Assembly: GCF_000758545.1 (NCBI RefSeq)
Contig: NZ_CP009279.1
Location: 5,642,001 to 5,706,000 of the forward strand
DNA: 64,000 nt
Source: Paenibacillus sp. FSL H7-0737
GTDB lineage: Bacteria; Bacillota; Bacilli; Paenibacillales; Paenibacillaceae
Direction of reading: 5' to 3'
The notes under the pieces are model-generated. The model ran no database searches. It saw only the letters and a list, made by a program, of their open reading frames with translations, and had not been told where the DNA came from. Position 1 is the stretch's first letter. Each line of letters opens with the position of its first letter. Below, in pieces: positions 43,082 to 52,079 of this stretch. Position numbers and translations under genes: made by a program.

Positions 43082-43323
43082 ACCTAATGATCCTCCTTCT
43101 AAACGAACATGTAACGTTCTAACCGAAGTTTTTTTAACTTCGCTGTTAACTTTATCATAACAAACCCGTGAAGACTTTGACAGTCATGGAACAGTAAGTT
43201 CATGAATTCGACAATTACGTGACAATATTTATTTTGTATTTATTTCAATCCCCTTAATAACCAGGGCTGTATTTGGGTAATTATTAAATAGAGAACTTCC
43301 GAACAACAAAGGAGAACTGACCA

Positions 43324-44325
43324 ATGGATACTGCTACACATTTAGTTATGGGCCTAGGCTTAGCCGGGCTTTCCTTCGTTGATCCCATCGTTGCTTCTGA
43401 TCCGAAACTGGCCGGGGCTGTTATGCTGGCAACAGTGCTCGCCTCTCAGGCTCCTGATGCCGATACTGCGCTACGACTGAAGGACAATGCAATGTATATT
43501 CGAAATCACCGAGGAATCACACATTCCCTACCCTTTCTAATTCTGTGGCCCGCGCTGATTTCCTTCGTGTTAGGCCCCTTATTTGGTTTTACTGATTTAC
43601 AAGCTCTAAGCCATATTGCGCTCTGGAGCTTCATTGGTGTAGGTGTTCACGTATTTTCTGATCTATTTAATACCTATGGCACTCAGGCTGCACGTCCATT
43701 CACGGAGAAATGGATTGCATGGAACATCATCCACATTTTTGATCCATTTATATTTGGTAGCCATATCGCAGCCATCCTTCTCTGGATCACCGGGATCATT
43801 CCACCGCAACCTTTATTTATTACACTGTATGCCTGTACTATTCTTTATTATATTTGGAGAACCGTCGTTCACGCACGTCTCACGCGTAATATTAAGCTTA
43901 AGGATTTACATCATAGTGCCGGCGAACGTTATATTGTAATCCCTACAATTTCACTAAAGCGCTGGAACGTAGTCAAGGTGAAAAAAGATGGCAGCTATGA
44001 TGTTGGGCAGTTAGTCAATAACCGACTGGAATGGTTCAAACATGCTGTATGCTCGACTCATCCTGCTGTGGAGATTTCCAAGTCGCACCCTGATATTCAG
44101 TCCTTTCTATACTTCACCTCTTATGCAGTAGCCGAAGTCGAGGAACTCCCTTCAGGATATATGGTGCGCTGGGGGGACGTACGTTATTTACATCGCAAAC
44201 AATACCCGTTTGTGGCTGTATTAGTGATGGACAATCAATATCGACCTTTAAATACTTATGTAGGTTGGCTTAGCAGCGAGAAGCTCGACAAACGATTTTC
44301 CATTGACCCTGGTTCTTTACGATGA
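43324..44325 (+). CDS. YfhP-like membrane-bound metal-dependent hydrolase (DUF457)
   Basis: 333 residues. The N-terminal half is membranous with conserved histidines and aspartates (TATHLVMGLGLAG, QAPDADTALRLK, RNHRGITHSLP, HVFSDLFNTYGTQA) as in the YdjM/YfhP family; the C-terminal ~130 residues are soluble. B. subtilis YfhP is of similar size. ATG follows AAAGGAG. Substrate unknown. Confidence 0.85.
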   Translation: MDTATHLVMGLGLAGLSFVDPIVASDPKLAGAVMLATVLASQAPDADTALRLKDNAMYIRNHRGITHSLPFLILWPALISFVLGPLFGFTDLQALSHIALWSFIGVGVHVFSDLFNTYGTQAARPFTEKWIAWNIIHIFDPFIFGSHIAAILLWITGIIPPQPLFITLYACTILYYIWRTVVHARLTRNIKLKDLHHSAGERYIVIPTISLKRWNVVKVKKDGSYDVGQLVNNRLEWFKHAVCSTHPAVEISKSHPDIQSFLYFTSYAVAEVEELPSGYMVRWGDVRYLHRKQYPFVAVLVMDNQYRPLNTYVGWLSSEKLDKRFSIDPGSLR

Positions 44326-44366
44326 AACTGTAGACTTACGCAGAGATCTATTCTATAATCACAAAA

Positions 44367-44399
44367 AATCCCGGAGTATTATTATCATACTCCGGGATT
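44367..44399 (+). terminator. Intrinsic hairpin terminator after the yfhP-like gene
   Basis: AATCCCGGAGTAT and ATACTCCGGGATT, 13-bp perfect stem; T-poor downstream, so the following small gene may get some read-through. Confidence 0.75.
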
Positions 44400-44433
44400 C
44401 ATTTTAGCAGACATAGAAAGGAAGGCTCTCTTA

Positions 44434-44622
44434 ATGGGTAAAGGACTTTCACTTTGGTTCGCTTGTTCTTCTATTCTTATTCTTACTGCCGCTTCAATCG
44501 CGATCAGTTATAGCTTTTGGTTGGCACTTCTGCTCGGGTTTCTCTGTGTCATGAATATTGGCTGGGGATTTATCCTCAAGGCCAAGATCAGACGCAAACA
44601 GGAAAGCCTAAGCGCTGATTAG
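44434..44622 (+). CDS. Hypothetical small membrane protein
   Basis: 62 residues with two hydrophobic segments (LWFACSSILILTAASIAIS and FWLALLLGFLCVMNIGWGFIL) and a basic end (KAKIRRKQESLSAD). ATG follows AAAGGAAGG. It converges on trpS with one base between the stops. Not recognised. Confidence 0.65.
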   Translation: MGKGLSLWFACSSILILTAASIAISYSFWLALLLGFLCVMNIGWGFILKAKIRRKQESLSAD

Positions 44623-44623
44623 A

Positions 44624-45610
44624 TTAACGAGCTGGCAGAAATCCCATCCGCTCTTTAACTCCATTCAACGTCTCAGTTGCAACAATACGTGCACGACCAG
44701 CACCTTCAGCAAGAATATCTGTAATCGCACCCGAGCTACGAATTTCATTATATCTTTGTTGTAAAGGCTCAAGCGTAGATACAACCACTTCAGCAAGATC
44801 TTTCTTAAAGCCGCCATACATTTGCCCTTCATAACGATCGGCAATTTGCTGGAGTGTCATTCCAGAACATTCGGAATAAATACTCATCAAATTACTAATC
44901 TCTGGCTTATTAGCTGGATCAAAAATTACTTCACGTCCTGAATCAGTCGTTGCACGGCTGATTTTTTTACGGATTACGTCCGGTGAATCTAACAGAGCAA
45001 TGTAGCTGCCTGCGTTAGGATTGCTCTTGCTCATTTTTTTGGTGCCATCATCCAGAGACATAATACGTGCACCCACCTCTGGAATGTACGGCTCCGGAAT
45101 GGTAAAGAATTCGCCAAAACGATTATTGAAGCGACCAGCTAAATCACGAGTCAGCTCCAAATGTTGTTTTTGATCTTCTCCAACTGGCACAAGATCCGCA
45201 TTATAAACAAGAATATCTGCTGCCATCAAGGAAGGATAGACGAATAAACCAGCGCCAACAGAATCTTTACCTGATGATTTATCTTTAAACTGGGTCATAC
45301 GCTCCAGCTCGCCCATTGCTGTAAGTGTCGTCATGATCCAACCCAGTTCAGCGTGTTGTGGCACATGCGACTGCATATAGACATTAGAACGTGCAGGATC
45401 AATTCCTGCTGCAATAAAGAGGGCCGCTACGGATTCTGACTGTTCACGCAGTGCCGCAGGATCTTGTGCTACAGTGATTGCATGCATATCGACAACCATA
45501 AAGAAACATTGATGATCATCTTGCAGCTTCACAAAATTTTTCAGTGCTCCAATGTAGTTCCCCAATGTAAGTGAACCGCTTGGCTGAATGCCTGACATTA
45601 CTTTTTTCAT
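44624..45610 (-). CDS. trpS: Tryptophanyl-tRNA synthetase
   Basis: 328-residue class I synthetase. HIGH-like motif SGSLTLGNYIGAL at the N-terminus and KMSKS (DGTKKMSKSNPNAG, ~residue 195) are present. Length is the bacterial standard. ATG follows ACGGAGG. Its 5' leader is a T-box with a UGG specifier, so expression responds to uncharged tRNA-Trp. Confidence 0.97.
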   Translation of the reverse strand: MKKVMSGIQPSGSLTLGNYIGALKNFVKLQDDHQCFFMVVDMHAITVAQDPAALREQSESVAALFIAAGIDPARSNVYMQSHVPQHAELGWIMTTLTAMGELERMTQFKDKSSGKDSVGAGLFVYPSLMAADILVYNADLVPVGEDQKQHLELTRDLAGRFNNRFGEFFTIPEPYIPEVGARIMSLDDGTKKMSKSNPNAGSYIALLDSPDVIRKKISRATTDSGREVIFDPANKPEISNLMSIYSECSGMTLQQIADRYEGQMYGGFKKDLAEVVVSTLEPLQQRYNEIRSSGAITDILAEGAGRARIVATETLNGVKERMGFLPAR

Positions 45611-45652
45611 AATATAGACCTCCGTTTGATGTCATTTCTAAGTTTCCGAGAA

Positions 45653-45905
45653 CGCAAAAAAAGCCTCATCCGCAAGGGACGTGAGACCGTGGTGCCACCC
45701 TTATTCGCTGCTTAATCTTGTTTGAACAAGAAAAAACAGCCTTAGTCTTCCGTTAACGGGGAAGATCCGGCCGGTCTACTAGGGTATCTAGCTCCCGTTC
45801 AAGCTCGGCGCTCAGGGGTCCATTCATCAGGTTTGTCCTACCGGTTCGCATCAACCACCGGCTTTCTGAAGGTGCAATGCCTGCCTACTTGTCCCCGTCA
45901 TCACA
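45653..45905 (-). ncRNA. T-box riboswitch of trpS (specifier UGG)
   Basis: On the minus strand: stem I with GAAAGCCGGTGG and AACCGG, specifier loop GAATGGACC with the Trp codon TGG at 45820-45822, and the T-box AGGGTGGCACCACGG, which pairs with the tRNA acceptor end. A terminator stem (GTCTCACGTCC ... GGATGAGGC) with a run of Ts ends at about 45653. Uncharged tRNA-Trp would favour the antiterminator. Confidence 0.96.
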
Positions 45906-45929
45906 TTATCATCATGAATTAATGCCTTC

Positions 45930-45958
45930 ATCATAGAACCATAAAGAGAAGTTGTCAA
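45930..45958 (-). promoter_or_regulatory. Sigma-A promoter of the trpS T-box transcript
   Basis: On the minus strand perfect TTGACA, a 17-bp spacer, and TATGAT, about 25 bp before stem I. Confidence 0.85.
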
Positions 45959-46044
45959 ATCACTTAACCACTACCGTATAAATCTGTTATGATAAGGTTA
46001 TCCATGTTCTATTCGATTACAGTTACGATAAAGGAGCATATCTC

Positions 46045-47019
46045 ATGAAACAGGTGACCAAAGGGCAGTGGGGCGGTTATGATACTTATATTTTGCACAG
46101 CCGTGAACTGGAAGTCACGCTTTTGCCGCGACTAGGAAATAACGTGATTTCATTGTTTGATGTCAAGAAACAACGGGAAATTCTACGGCGGCCTGATGAA
46201 AGCGATCAAGCTTTCTTTATGCAAAAACCTTACCATTTTGGCATGCCGCTATTAATTCCACCCGGAAGAATTCGTAAGGGCCAATTTCAATTCGAGGGTA
46301 CAAGTTATCAATTTGACCAGAATACCGCTAATGACAATCATATTCATGGTCTACACCGAACTCAGGCCTGGTGTGTCAGCGATATTGAAGAAGATGAGGA
46401 TGGTTGCGCGGTCACTACTGAATTCCGAACGGAAGATGATCCACACTGGATGGAGCAATTCCCTATCCCACTTAAATTCGAAATGACGTTTAGGCTTCAG
46501 GAAGCCCGATTTACCCAAACTTTAAAGGTTACTAATCTTGGAGATCATCGAATTCCTTTTGGGATCGGTTATCACACCTGGTTTATGATTGATGGAGAAC
46601 CTGAGCGCTGGAATCTTAAGCTCCCAGTAAATAGTATTTATGAACTGAACGAAGAATTGCTCCCTAGCGGCAATCTGATTCCACTTGGTGATCTGGAAGC
46701 CTTGAACACCGGAATGAACATGCAGGGAACTAATTTTGATACTGCTCTACGTATTGGAGAAAAACAGCCTGTAGAAGCCTTATTATTACGTGATGATGGT
46801 TATGGCCTTCGTTATACTGCTGACGAGAATCTATTCCGTCACTGGGTGCTATATACCAAAGGACCGGCTGATCAATTTCTGTGTATTGAGCCCTATACCT
46901 GGCTCGCGAATGCACCGAATGTATCCGAGGATGCTTCCTTCACAGGTCTTTTAACGGTAGAACCCGGTCAAAGTCAGAATCTATCCACCGTGCTGGAAAT
47001 GATCTATCCTGAGATTTAA
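46045..47019 (+). CDS. Aldose 1-epimerase family protein
   Basis: 324 residues with a mutarotase beta-sandwich: NHIHGLHR (conserved histidines, ~residue 97), FGIGYHTWF, and CIEPYTWLANAPN near the end with the catalytic glutamate. It probably interconverts alpha and beta anomers of a sugar; whether galactose is the true substrate is unknown. ATG follows AAAGGAG. Single gene with its own terminator. Confidence 0.88.
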   Translation: MKQVTKGQWGGYDTYILHSRELEVTLLPRLGNNVISLFDVKKQREILRRPDESDQAFFMQKPYHFGMPLLIPPGRIRKGQFQFEGTSYQFDQNTANDNHIHGLHRTQAWCVSDIEEDEDGCAVTTEFRTEDDPHWMEQFPIPLKFEMTFRLQEARFTQTLKVTNLGDHRIPFGIGYHTWFMIDGEPERWNLKLPVNSIYELNEELLPSGNLIPLGDLEALNTGMNMQGTNFDTALRIGEKQPVEALLLRDDGYGLRYTADENLFRHWVLYTKGPADQFLCIEPYTWLANAPNVSEDASFTGLLTVEPGQSQNLSTVLEMIYPEI

Positions 47020-47035
47020 AGCAGATATACATTAT

Positions 47036-47082
47036 ATCGGTCTTGCCTTGCGATTACGTAAGGGAAGACCGATTTTTTTTGT
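47036..47082 (+). terminator. Intrinsic terminator of the epimerase gene
   Basis: ATCGGTCTTGCCTT and AAGGGAAGACCGAT stem, followed by eight Ts. Confidence 0.9.
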
Positions 47083-47162
47083 GTAATCCCTAGCAATAAA
47101 GGATTTCTATCCTCACTTTTATTTCACTAATAATTACCATCCTTAAAACCTTTCGAAGTGAT

Positions 47163-47192
47163 GCATGAATTAACCTCTTAGCGCTCATACTA
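47163..47192 (+). promoter_or_regulatory. Sigma-G-type forespore promoter of the SASP gene
   Basis: GCATG (GHATR -35), an 18-bp spacer, and CATACTA (CATWMTA -10) match the Bacillus sigma-G consensus at every specified base. The SASP ATG is 31 bp downstream. Confidence 0.85.
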
Positions 47193-47222
47193 TCTTCACA
47201 ACGGGCGAAGGAGGTGACACAC

Positions 47223-47453
47223 ATGGGTCAAGCAGGTCAAGGTCGTAGCAGCCGTTCCAATAACCTGGTCGTTCCTCAAGCAACTGCGGCATTGCAACAG
47301 TTGAAATATGAAGCAGCACAGGAGCTTGGAGTAACGATCCCAGCTGACGGTTATTACGGGAACTACACTTCTCGCGAAACTGGTTCTCTGGGCGGTTACA
47401 TCACTAAACGTCTAGTACAACTGGCAGAACAACAACTGTCTGGTCGTCAGTAA
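47223..47453 (+). CDS. Alpha/beta-type small acid-soluble spore protein
   Basis: 76-residue DNA-binding spore protein that saturates forespore DNA and is degraded at germination. It has the family blocks LKYEAAQELGVTIPADGYYG (with the Glu-Leu/Ile germination-protease region shortly after KYE) and SRETGSLGGYITKRLV. The ATG at 47223 follows GGAGGTG; the upstream GTG lies inside that ribosome site. Preceded by a sigma-G promoter. Confidence 0.96.
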   Translation: MGQAGQGRSSRSNNLVVPQATAALQQLKYEAAQELGVTIPADGYYGNYTSRETGSLGGYITKRLVQLAEQQLSGRQ

Positions 47454-47523
47454 CAACGTTATCTTAAGTGTTTTATCCGGCTAGGGCGATATCAAGCATA
47501 AAGCCTAAAGCCGAGTAGCTTTT

Positions 47524-47565
47524 GAGCCCTCTCACACTTCTTTCTGAAGCTGTGGGAGGGTTTTT
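47524..47565 (+). terminator. Intrinsic terminator of the SASP gene
   Basis: CCCTCTCACACTTC and GAAGCTGTGGGAGGG stem with one mismatch, then TTTTT. Confidence 0.88.
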
Positions 47566-47602
47566 GATTTTCACAATTATTGGAATTTTATGTAAACAAC
47601 GC

Positions 47603-48013
47603 TTAACCAAAAAACTGTTCGGAACTTTCAGCATAGGCATTACGAGGCGATCGAATCATTAGATTCGCCATATTATAATTGGACTCCAACGTAGCATCTA
47701 CAATCACCATTCCCTGTCTAATGGCGAATTCATAAGAAATCTCACCATGCGTCCAACGCCGCTTGTATTTCAGGCTTTCCAGCGCCATTAGTCGAAAAGA
47801 AGACTGTTGTCCATCTGTCATCCCTTCTTTTGCATCAGTGAATACCCCGCTTCGCCCAGAAAGAGGATTATGTCGTATCCCGAATTTTCCGATCATGTTA
47901 TTTCGTATTTGCACAAAAACCGTACCAGAAGTTAATCCCGATAATTCTTCCTGCAGCTCCTTAAACACCATATCCATCTGTCTCGCTAATGATAGTTGTT
48001 CCGTCTTAAGCAT
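47603..48013 (-). CDS. Hypothetical soluble protein, 136 residues
   Basis: Not recognised with confidence. The N-terminal part is helical (LKTEQLSLARQMDMVFKELQEELSGL); the rest looks beta-rich (TVFVQIRNNMIGKFGIRHNPL; GEISYEFAIRQGMVIVDATLESNYNMANL). No signal peptide or membrane segment. The ATG at 48013 has AGGAGG eight bases upstream, so the longer open frame to 48112 is rejected. Confidence 0.7.
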   Translation of the reverse strand: MLKTEQLSLARQMDMVFKELQEELSGLTSGTVFVQIRNNMIGKFGIRHNPLSGRSGVFTDAKEGMTDGQQSSFRLMALESLKYKRRWTHGEISYEFAIRQGMVIVDATLESNYNMANLMIRSPRNAYAESSEQFFG

Positions 48014-48374
48014 TACTTCTCCTCCTAAAAGTTTTGTGAGCATAGCTTGATTTGAGTGCACTTCGCAGAACCGACTTCGTAAGCGCTTGCTTATTTTTGT
48101 GAGTTCAGCCAAGTGGTACTCTAGCGTGCCTTATATAAGGCTTAAGACTCATTATAGGTTACTAACAAATGGCAAACAACATTATTCGGCAAAATTGGGT
48201 TATTATCCCTATAGATGCGCGAAATCCATAGATTAATCGCATATTTCTTTTTATAAATCGTGATTTTTCGACATTTTATCATTAAAAAAAGCCCCTGTAT
48301 CAGGGGCTTTTGCGTGTTCATGCTGAAAAATTATTGTTTTTTCTACCGCTAAATTTGTCTTAGTTTAGACTTTT
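48014..48374. other. Intergenic region with a palindrome and a terminator
   Basis: About 360 bp. It contains GCCTTATATAAGGC (48129-48142, perfect dyad) in the upstream region of the 136-residue gene and the pepF terminator at 48284-48311. No gene seen. Confidence 0.5.
48284..48311. terminator. Intrinsic terminator of the oligoendopeptidase gene
   Basis: GCCCCTG-TAT-CAGGGGC (48291-48307) with seven As before and four Ts after; the U-run is on the minus strand. Confidence 0.88.
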
Positions 48375-50174
48375 TCAAACTAATTGCTCCGTCATCTCCA
48401 AGAACTCATTAATGTCAGCTACAATCAGATCTGTAGCGCCTTGCCAGAAGTCCGGCTTCGTAAGATCCACACCCAGATGCTTAAGTACCAAATCCTCTAA
48501 AGTCATCACACCAGTATCTTGCAACAAGCTATCATATTTGTCTGCAAAGGACGCTCCTTCTTGCAGAGCCAGTCGATACAAGCCTGTGCTGAACATGTAG
48601 CCAACGGTGTAAGGGAAGTTATAGAACGGCACATCTGTGATATAAAAATGCAGTTTAGAAGCCCAGAAATGAGGATGGTATTCCGAAAGCACCCCACAGA
48701 AGGCTTCCTTCTGTGCTTCCACCATCAATTCAGACAGCTCCTCAGCATTTACAAGGCCTTCCTTACGTTTCTCATAAAAACGAGTCTCAAATAAGAACCG
48801 AGCGTGAATGTTCATAAAGAAGGCTACGCTGTTTTGAATTTTCGTTTCAAGCAACGCCAGTTTCTCTTCAGCGTTGCTAGCGGCTTTAACCTGAGCGTCA
48901 GATACAATGACCTCTGCGAAGGTTGAAGCAGTCTCTGCAACGTTCATAGCGTAGTTCTGATTAAATACAGGTTGATCATCCAGCAAGTAAGAATGATAAG
49001 CATGTCCCAGCTCATGTGCCAAGGTTGAAACATTGGAAGTTGTACCGCTATAAGTCATGAAAATCCGCGATTCCTTACTCTCAGGGAAGGATGTACAGAA
49101 ACCTCCAGGACGTTTTCCCGGACGATCCTCAACCTCAATCCAGTTATTATCAAAAGCACGCTCTGCAAACTCTGCCATCTTCGGACTAAATTTGCGGAAC
49201 TGGGTAACGATATCTTTAGCGGCCTGATCATATGGGATTTTACCTGAAGATTTACCCACTGGCGCTTCGACATCTACCCAAGAAAGAGCATCCAGTCCAA
49301 GCAGCTTAGCTTTACGCTGAAGATAGGTCACGAGTGCAGGCTTGCTATTCGTAATCACGTCCCACATCGCATTCAAAGTATCTTGTGACATGCGATTGAT
49401 GCTCAGCGGATCTTTCAGAATATCTTCCCAACCTCTTCCTTTATAGAGCTTCAGACGGAAGCCCGCTAAGTGATTCAAGGTATCCGCACAGTTATCTGCT
49501 GCTTCGGTCCATGCTTCTTCCCATTTATGGAACATGGATTGACGTACTTTCGGATCTGGATCATCCAGCTTGTTAAAAGCTTGACCTGCGGAGAGCAGCT
49601 TTGTTCCTTCTTCATCCTCAAATGGGATCTTAATCGAGCTTACAATCGTATCATAGTGCCCGCTCCATCCATGATATCCGTCAACGGCTAGTTCTAGTGC
49701 TAAGCTTTCCAACTCTGGACTCATCTTCTCACGGGCCAAGTCACGGCTCTCGCTCAGCACGAACGTTAATGGAGCAATCTCCGGACGTGCCATCCACTCT
49801 GCCCATACCTTGTCTGTAGTCTGACGAAGCACATTACTGAATTGTGAGCTAATGCCTTCGAATCCGGCACGCATACTTGTCACTCGAGCCGCCAGTCTTA
49901 CCGCACCTTTGTCCATTTGATTCTGAGCGCCCAGACAGTCTGCGAAGGAAGAGACCTCCACAAGTCTTCCTGAACAGCTCTGAAGCAGTTCTATAACCTC
50001 GTCCAGCGCCTTTGTAGACTCAACATCCGTTGGAGCTACAGCATTCTTCACCAGACCCTGTAAGGCTGCAATATCTTGTTCAAGATTCTTTAAAAAGCTT
50101 TCTAACTCAGTAGAGGACGATCCTCCAGGAAATATGGAATCAAGTTCCCAAGTCAGTGATAATGGTTGTTTCAT
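48375..50174 (-). CDS. M3-family oligoendopeptidase (PepF type)
   Basis: 599-residue cytosolic zinc metallopeptidase that cleaves short peptides. Zinc motif HELGHAYH (HExxH, ~residue 390) followed about 25 residues on by the third ligand region ETASTFAEVIV. The N-terminal PepF/M3 helical domain precedes it. Length is standard. ATG follows GGTGAG. Confidence 0.93.
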   Translation of the reverse strand: MKQPLSLTWELDSIFPGGSSSTELESFLKNLEQDIAALQGLVKNAVAPTDVESTKALDEVIELLQSCSGRLVEVSSFADCLGAQNQMDKGAVRLAARVTSMRAGFEGISSQFSNVLRQTTDKVWAEWMARPEIAPLTFVLSESRDLAREKMSPELESLALELAVDGYHGWSGHYDTIVSSIKIPFEDEEGTKLLSAGQAFNKLDDPDPKVRQSMFHKWEEAWTEAADNCADTLNHLAGFRLKLYKGRGWEDILKDPLSINRMSQDTLNAMWDVITNSKPALVTYLQRKAKLLGLDALSWVDVEAPVGKSSGKIPYDQAAKDIVTQFRKFSPKMAEFAERAFDNNWIEVEDRPGKRPGGFCTSFPESKESRIFMTYSGTTSNVSTLAHELGHAYHSYLLDDQPVFNQNYAMNVAETASTFAEVIVSDAQVKAASNAEEKLALLETKIQNSVAFFMNIHARFLFETRFYEKRKEGLVNAEELSELMVEAQKEAFCGVLSEYHPHFWASKLHFYITDVPFYNFPYTVGYMFSTGLYRLALQEGASFADKYDSLLQDTGVMTLEDLVLKHLGVDLTKPDFWQGATDLIVADINEFLEMTEQLV

Positions 50175-50292
50175 GTCTTCTCACCATTCCTTTGCTCTCA
50201 TTTGGTTTTCTTTGTAATTGACTTAACACCATGGTAAAGTGAATAACGATACCGGAACATTCATAGCCGATAAACTTTAGGAGGGCATCCAT

Positions 50293-50484
50293 ATGAAGCC
50301 ACTACAAATTTCACCGGAAACAGCCATAACGTTATCCAAGCAACTAGGCGTTCCACTGGAACACTTGATGCATATGCCCCAACATATTTTGCTACAAAAA
50401 ATAGCTGAGCTATCCAAAAAGCAGAATTCACCGCAAGCTGAGGATGGAAATGAAGAGTCTCCTTCTGGGAAGGATTCACAATGA
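50293..50484 (+). CDS. YycC-like small protein
   Basis: 63 residues. The core (KPLQISPETAITLSKQLGVP, LEHLMHMPQHILLQKIAEL) closely resembles B. subtilis YycC; the last 20 residues are a polar tail (EDGNEESPSGKDSQ). Function unknown. ATG follows TAGGAGGGC. The stop overlaps the next start (ATGA). Confidence 0.85.
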   Translation: MKPLQISPETAITLSKQLGVPLEHLMHMPQHILLQKIAELSKKQNSPQAEDGNEESPSGKDSQ

Positions 50485-50711
50485 TTCCTTTTAGTCATAC
50501 CTGGCCTTATGACATTATTTTAGGCGATATGTATGTGCAGTATTGCCCTTTCTGCAACTCGGAGAATGTTCTTCTCCCTATGAAGCCAAAAGAATTGCAA
50601 ATCGTTCGTGACGGCAAGAAAAAACTACTTGTCTTCCCATGTTGCAGCGCCAGTCCCACAGTTGTAGATAACGACGGAGATTACCTCCTATTCGATCGGG
50701 CAGTCCGATAA
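50481..50711 (+). CDS. Hypothetical small protein coupled to YycC-like gene
   Basis: 76 residues. One CPFC motif (YVQYCPFCNSENVLL) and a later FPCCSASP give a zinc-ribbon-like four-cysteine arrangement. The ATGA overlap with the preceding gene indicates translational coupling. Not recognised. Confidence 0.8.
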   Translation: MIPFSHTWPYDIILGDMYVQYCPFCNSENVLLPMKPKELQIVRDGKKKLLVFPCCSASPTVVDNDGDYLLFDRAVR

Positions 50712-50750
50712 ATAGAAGGTCATCTAAATCCCAATCTTACCATTTTTATA

Positions 50751-50789
50751 AAGCGCAGACGAGAGCATTACTCTCTTCTGCGCTTTTTG
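50751..50789 (+). terminator. Intrinsic terminator between convergent genes
   Basis: AAGCGCAGA/TCTGCGCTT with inner GAGAG/CTCTC, then TTTTT. Confidence 0.88.
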
Positions 50790-50803
50790 TTGTTCGTGAA
50801 GCT

Positions 50804-51514
50804 TTAAGAACCTGAAGGCAATCCATCGGCATCAATATCTACAGTTTCGCCGCGCATTTGCTCTCTTAGCACAACCCACTGCTCCCTGGCAGCTCGAATC
50901 ATCGCAGCATCCATAATCTTCTGATCATTAATCAGGCGGGAGAACCACATTACAGCCACAGAGAACTCTCCGATGCGCCGGTTAAGTTCGCCGATAAGAT
51001 ACATGAGCCGGGCATCATTGCCAGCTATTCCGTCTTTTTCGTATACCTTCACATATTCAGCTAATGAATAGCGCAAAAAGCGTTGTTCCTGTTCCGTATT
51101 CCCTTGATACCGATACAACCAGGCAATGTGATGAAGCAGACTTGCAATAATTCGATCCTTATCGTTAATACTTTGAGCGCATAAAAGCGCCAGTTTATAG
51201 GTCTCAAGTGCAGTTTCCCAGCTTCGTTTATCCCCAAAGTCACGGCTCTTCCATCGTTTTCCTACCTGTTCATTAAATGCTTTTCGCTGCAGATCCGTCA
51301 GCTTGTCCGCTGAATTTTCTGTAGAGGCAAACCCACAACTCGGGCAGACACGTACAACATAATAATCCGGATTCTCGTTTTTGTAATATGCGCAAAAATC
51401 AGCATCGCGGCGGATAGCCTTTTTTAGGCTAGGGCGTACGCGAGAGGTTGAAAATTCATGTTCACAATTGCAACATTTGACCTTAATAGAATATAGGGGT
51501 ATTAACTCTGGCAA
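50804..51514 (-). CDS. DUF2225 protein
   Basis: 236 residues. It begins with a zinc-ribbon-like part (KVKCCNCEHEFSTS and RVCPSCGFAS) followed by TPR-like helices (LETYKLALLCAQSIND, AEYVKVYEKDGIAGND, LIGELNRRIGEFSVAVMWFS). This is the DUF2225 layout of Firmicutes. TTG start after AAAGGAATG. Function unknown. Confidence 0.88.
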   Translation of the reverse strand: MPELIPLYSIKVKCCNCEHEFSTSRVRPSLKKAIRRDADFCAYYKNENPDYYVVRVCPSCGFASTENSADKLTDLQRKAFNEQVGKRWKSRDFGDKRSWETALETYKLALLCAQSINDKDRIIASLLHHIAWLYRYQGNTEQEQRFLRYSLAEYVKVYEKDGIAGNDARLMYLIGELNRRIGEFSVAVMWFSRLINDQKIMDAAMIRAAREQWVVLREQMRGETVDIDADGLPSGS

Positions 51515-51550
51515 GTACTCTCATTCCTTTCAGGATCAACCTGTCCCTTA

Positions 51551-51934
51551 TTATTCCTGGGGCATGTTAACAAAATGATGTGCGGGACCTGCAAGGCGGC
51601 TAAGGACGAACGAACGTAGCGGCTCTTCTACGCCGGTCTCCTCAAGCGCCTCTTTCATACACTGCAACCATTCTTCAGCACGTTCTGGAGTAATGGGAAT
51701 ATGCATATGCCTTGCTCTCATCATGGGATGTCCATGCAGTTCTGAATACAATGGGCCACCGCCAAAAAACTGTGTCAGGAATTGATACTGCTTCTCCAGA
51801 ACAGGAGAAATGTCTTCAGGAAATAACGGACCCAGCTGCGGATGAAGCTGCACTTTGGCATAGAACACTTCCACCAATCGATGTAGCGCCTCAGCTCCTC
51901 CTAGGTTCTCATATATACTCTCATTTGGATTCAT
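51551..51934 (-). CDS. Group II truncated haemoglobin (YjbI-like)
   Basis: 127-residue 2-on-2 globin. Haem pocket features: EALHRLVEVFYAKV (B helix Tyr), proximal histidine region MMRARHMHIPITPERAEEWLQCM with the F8 His, and a tryptophan. It binds O2/NO; YjbI in Bacillus has been tied to oxygen handling. It lies 37 bp before DUF2225 on the same strand. Confidence 0.92.
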   Translation of the reverse strand: MNPNESIYENLGGAEALHRLVEVFYAKVQLHPQLGPLFPEDISPVLEKQYQFLTQFFGGGPLYSELHGHPMMRARHMHIPITPERAEEWLQCMKEALEETGVEEPLRSFVLSRLAGPAHHFVNMPQE

Positions 51935-51987
51935 TGAGGTTACCAGCTCTCTTCCATATTAATGAAACGTTTCTTACTTTATTATAC

Positions 51988-52069
51988 CAAAAAAAAGCAC
52001 GGCTCGGATATCCGTCGAAAGTGCCCCTAAACGGCAGAAAAAAGACGCTAAACTATAGTTTAGCGCCTG
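51988..52069 (-). terminator. Two minus-strand hairpin terminators upstream of the globin gene
   Basis: At 52041-52069 AGGCGCTAAAC/GTTTAGCGTC forms a near-perfect palindrome followed by TTTTTT, just after the 33-residue ORF. At 51988-52020 a weaker stem (GCAC ... GTGC) with eight Ts precedes TATAAT, the probable -10 of the globin gene. Confidence 0.75.
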
Positions 52070-52079
52070 GAGGTTATTG

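Noticed and set aside
43207..43213. TTCGACA heptamers (Spo0A-box-like) here and at 20315 and 48267
   Set aside because: A 7-base motif is expected several times in 64 kb by chance and none is clustered or clearly placed with a promoter.
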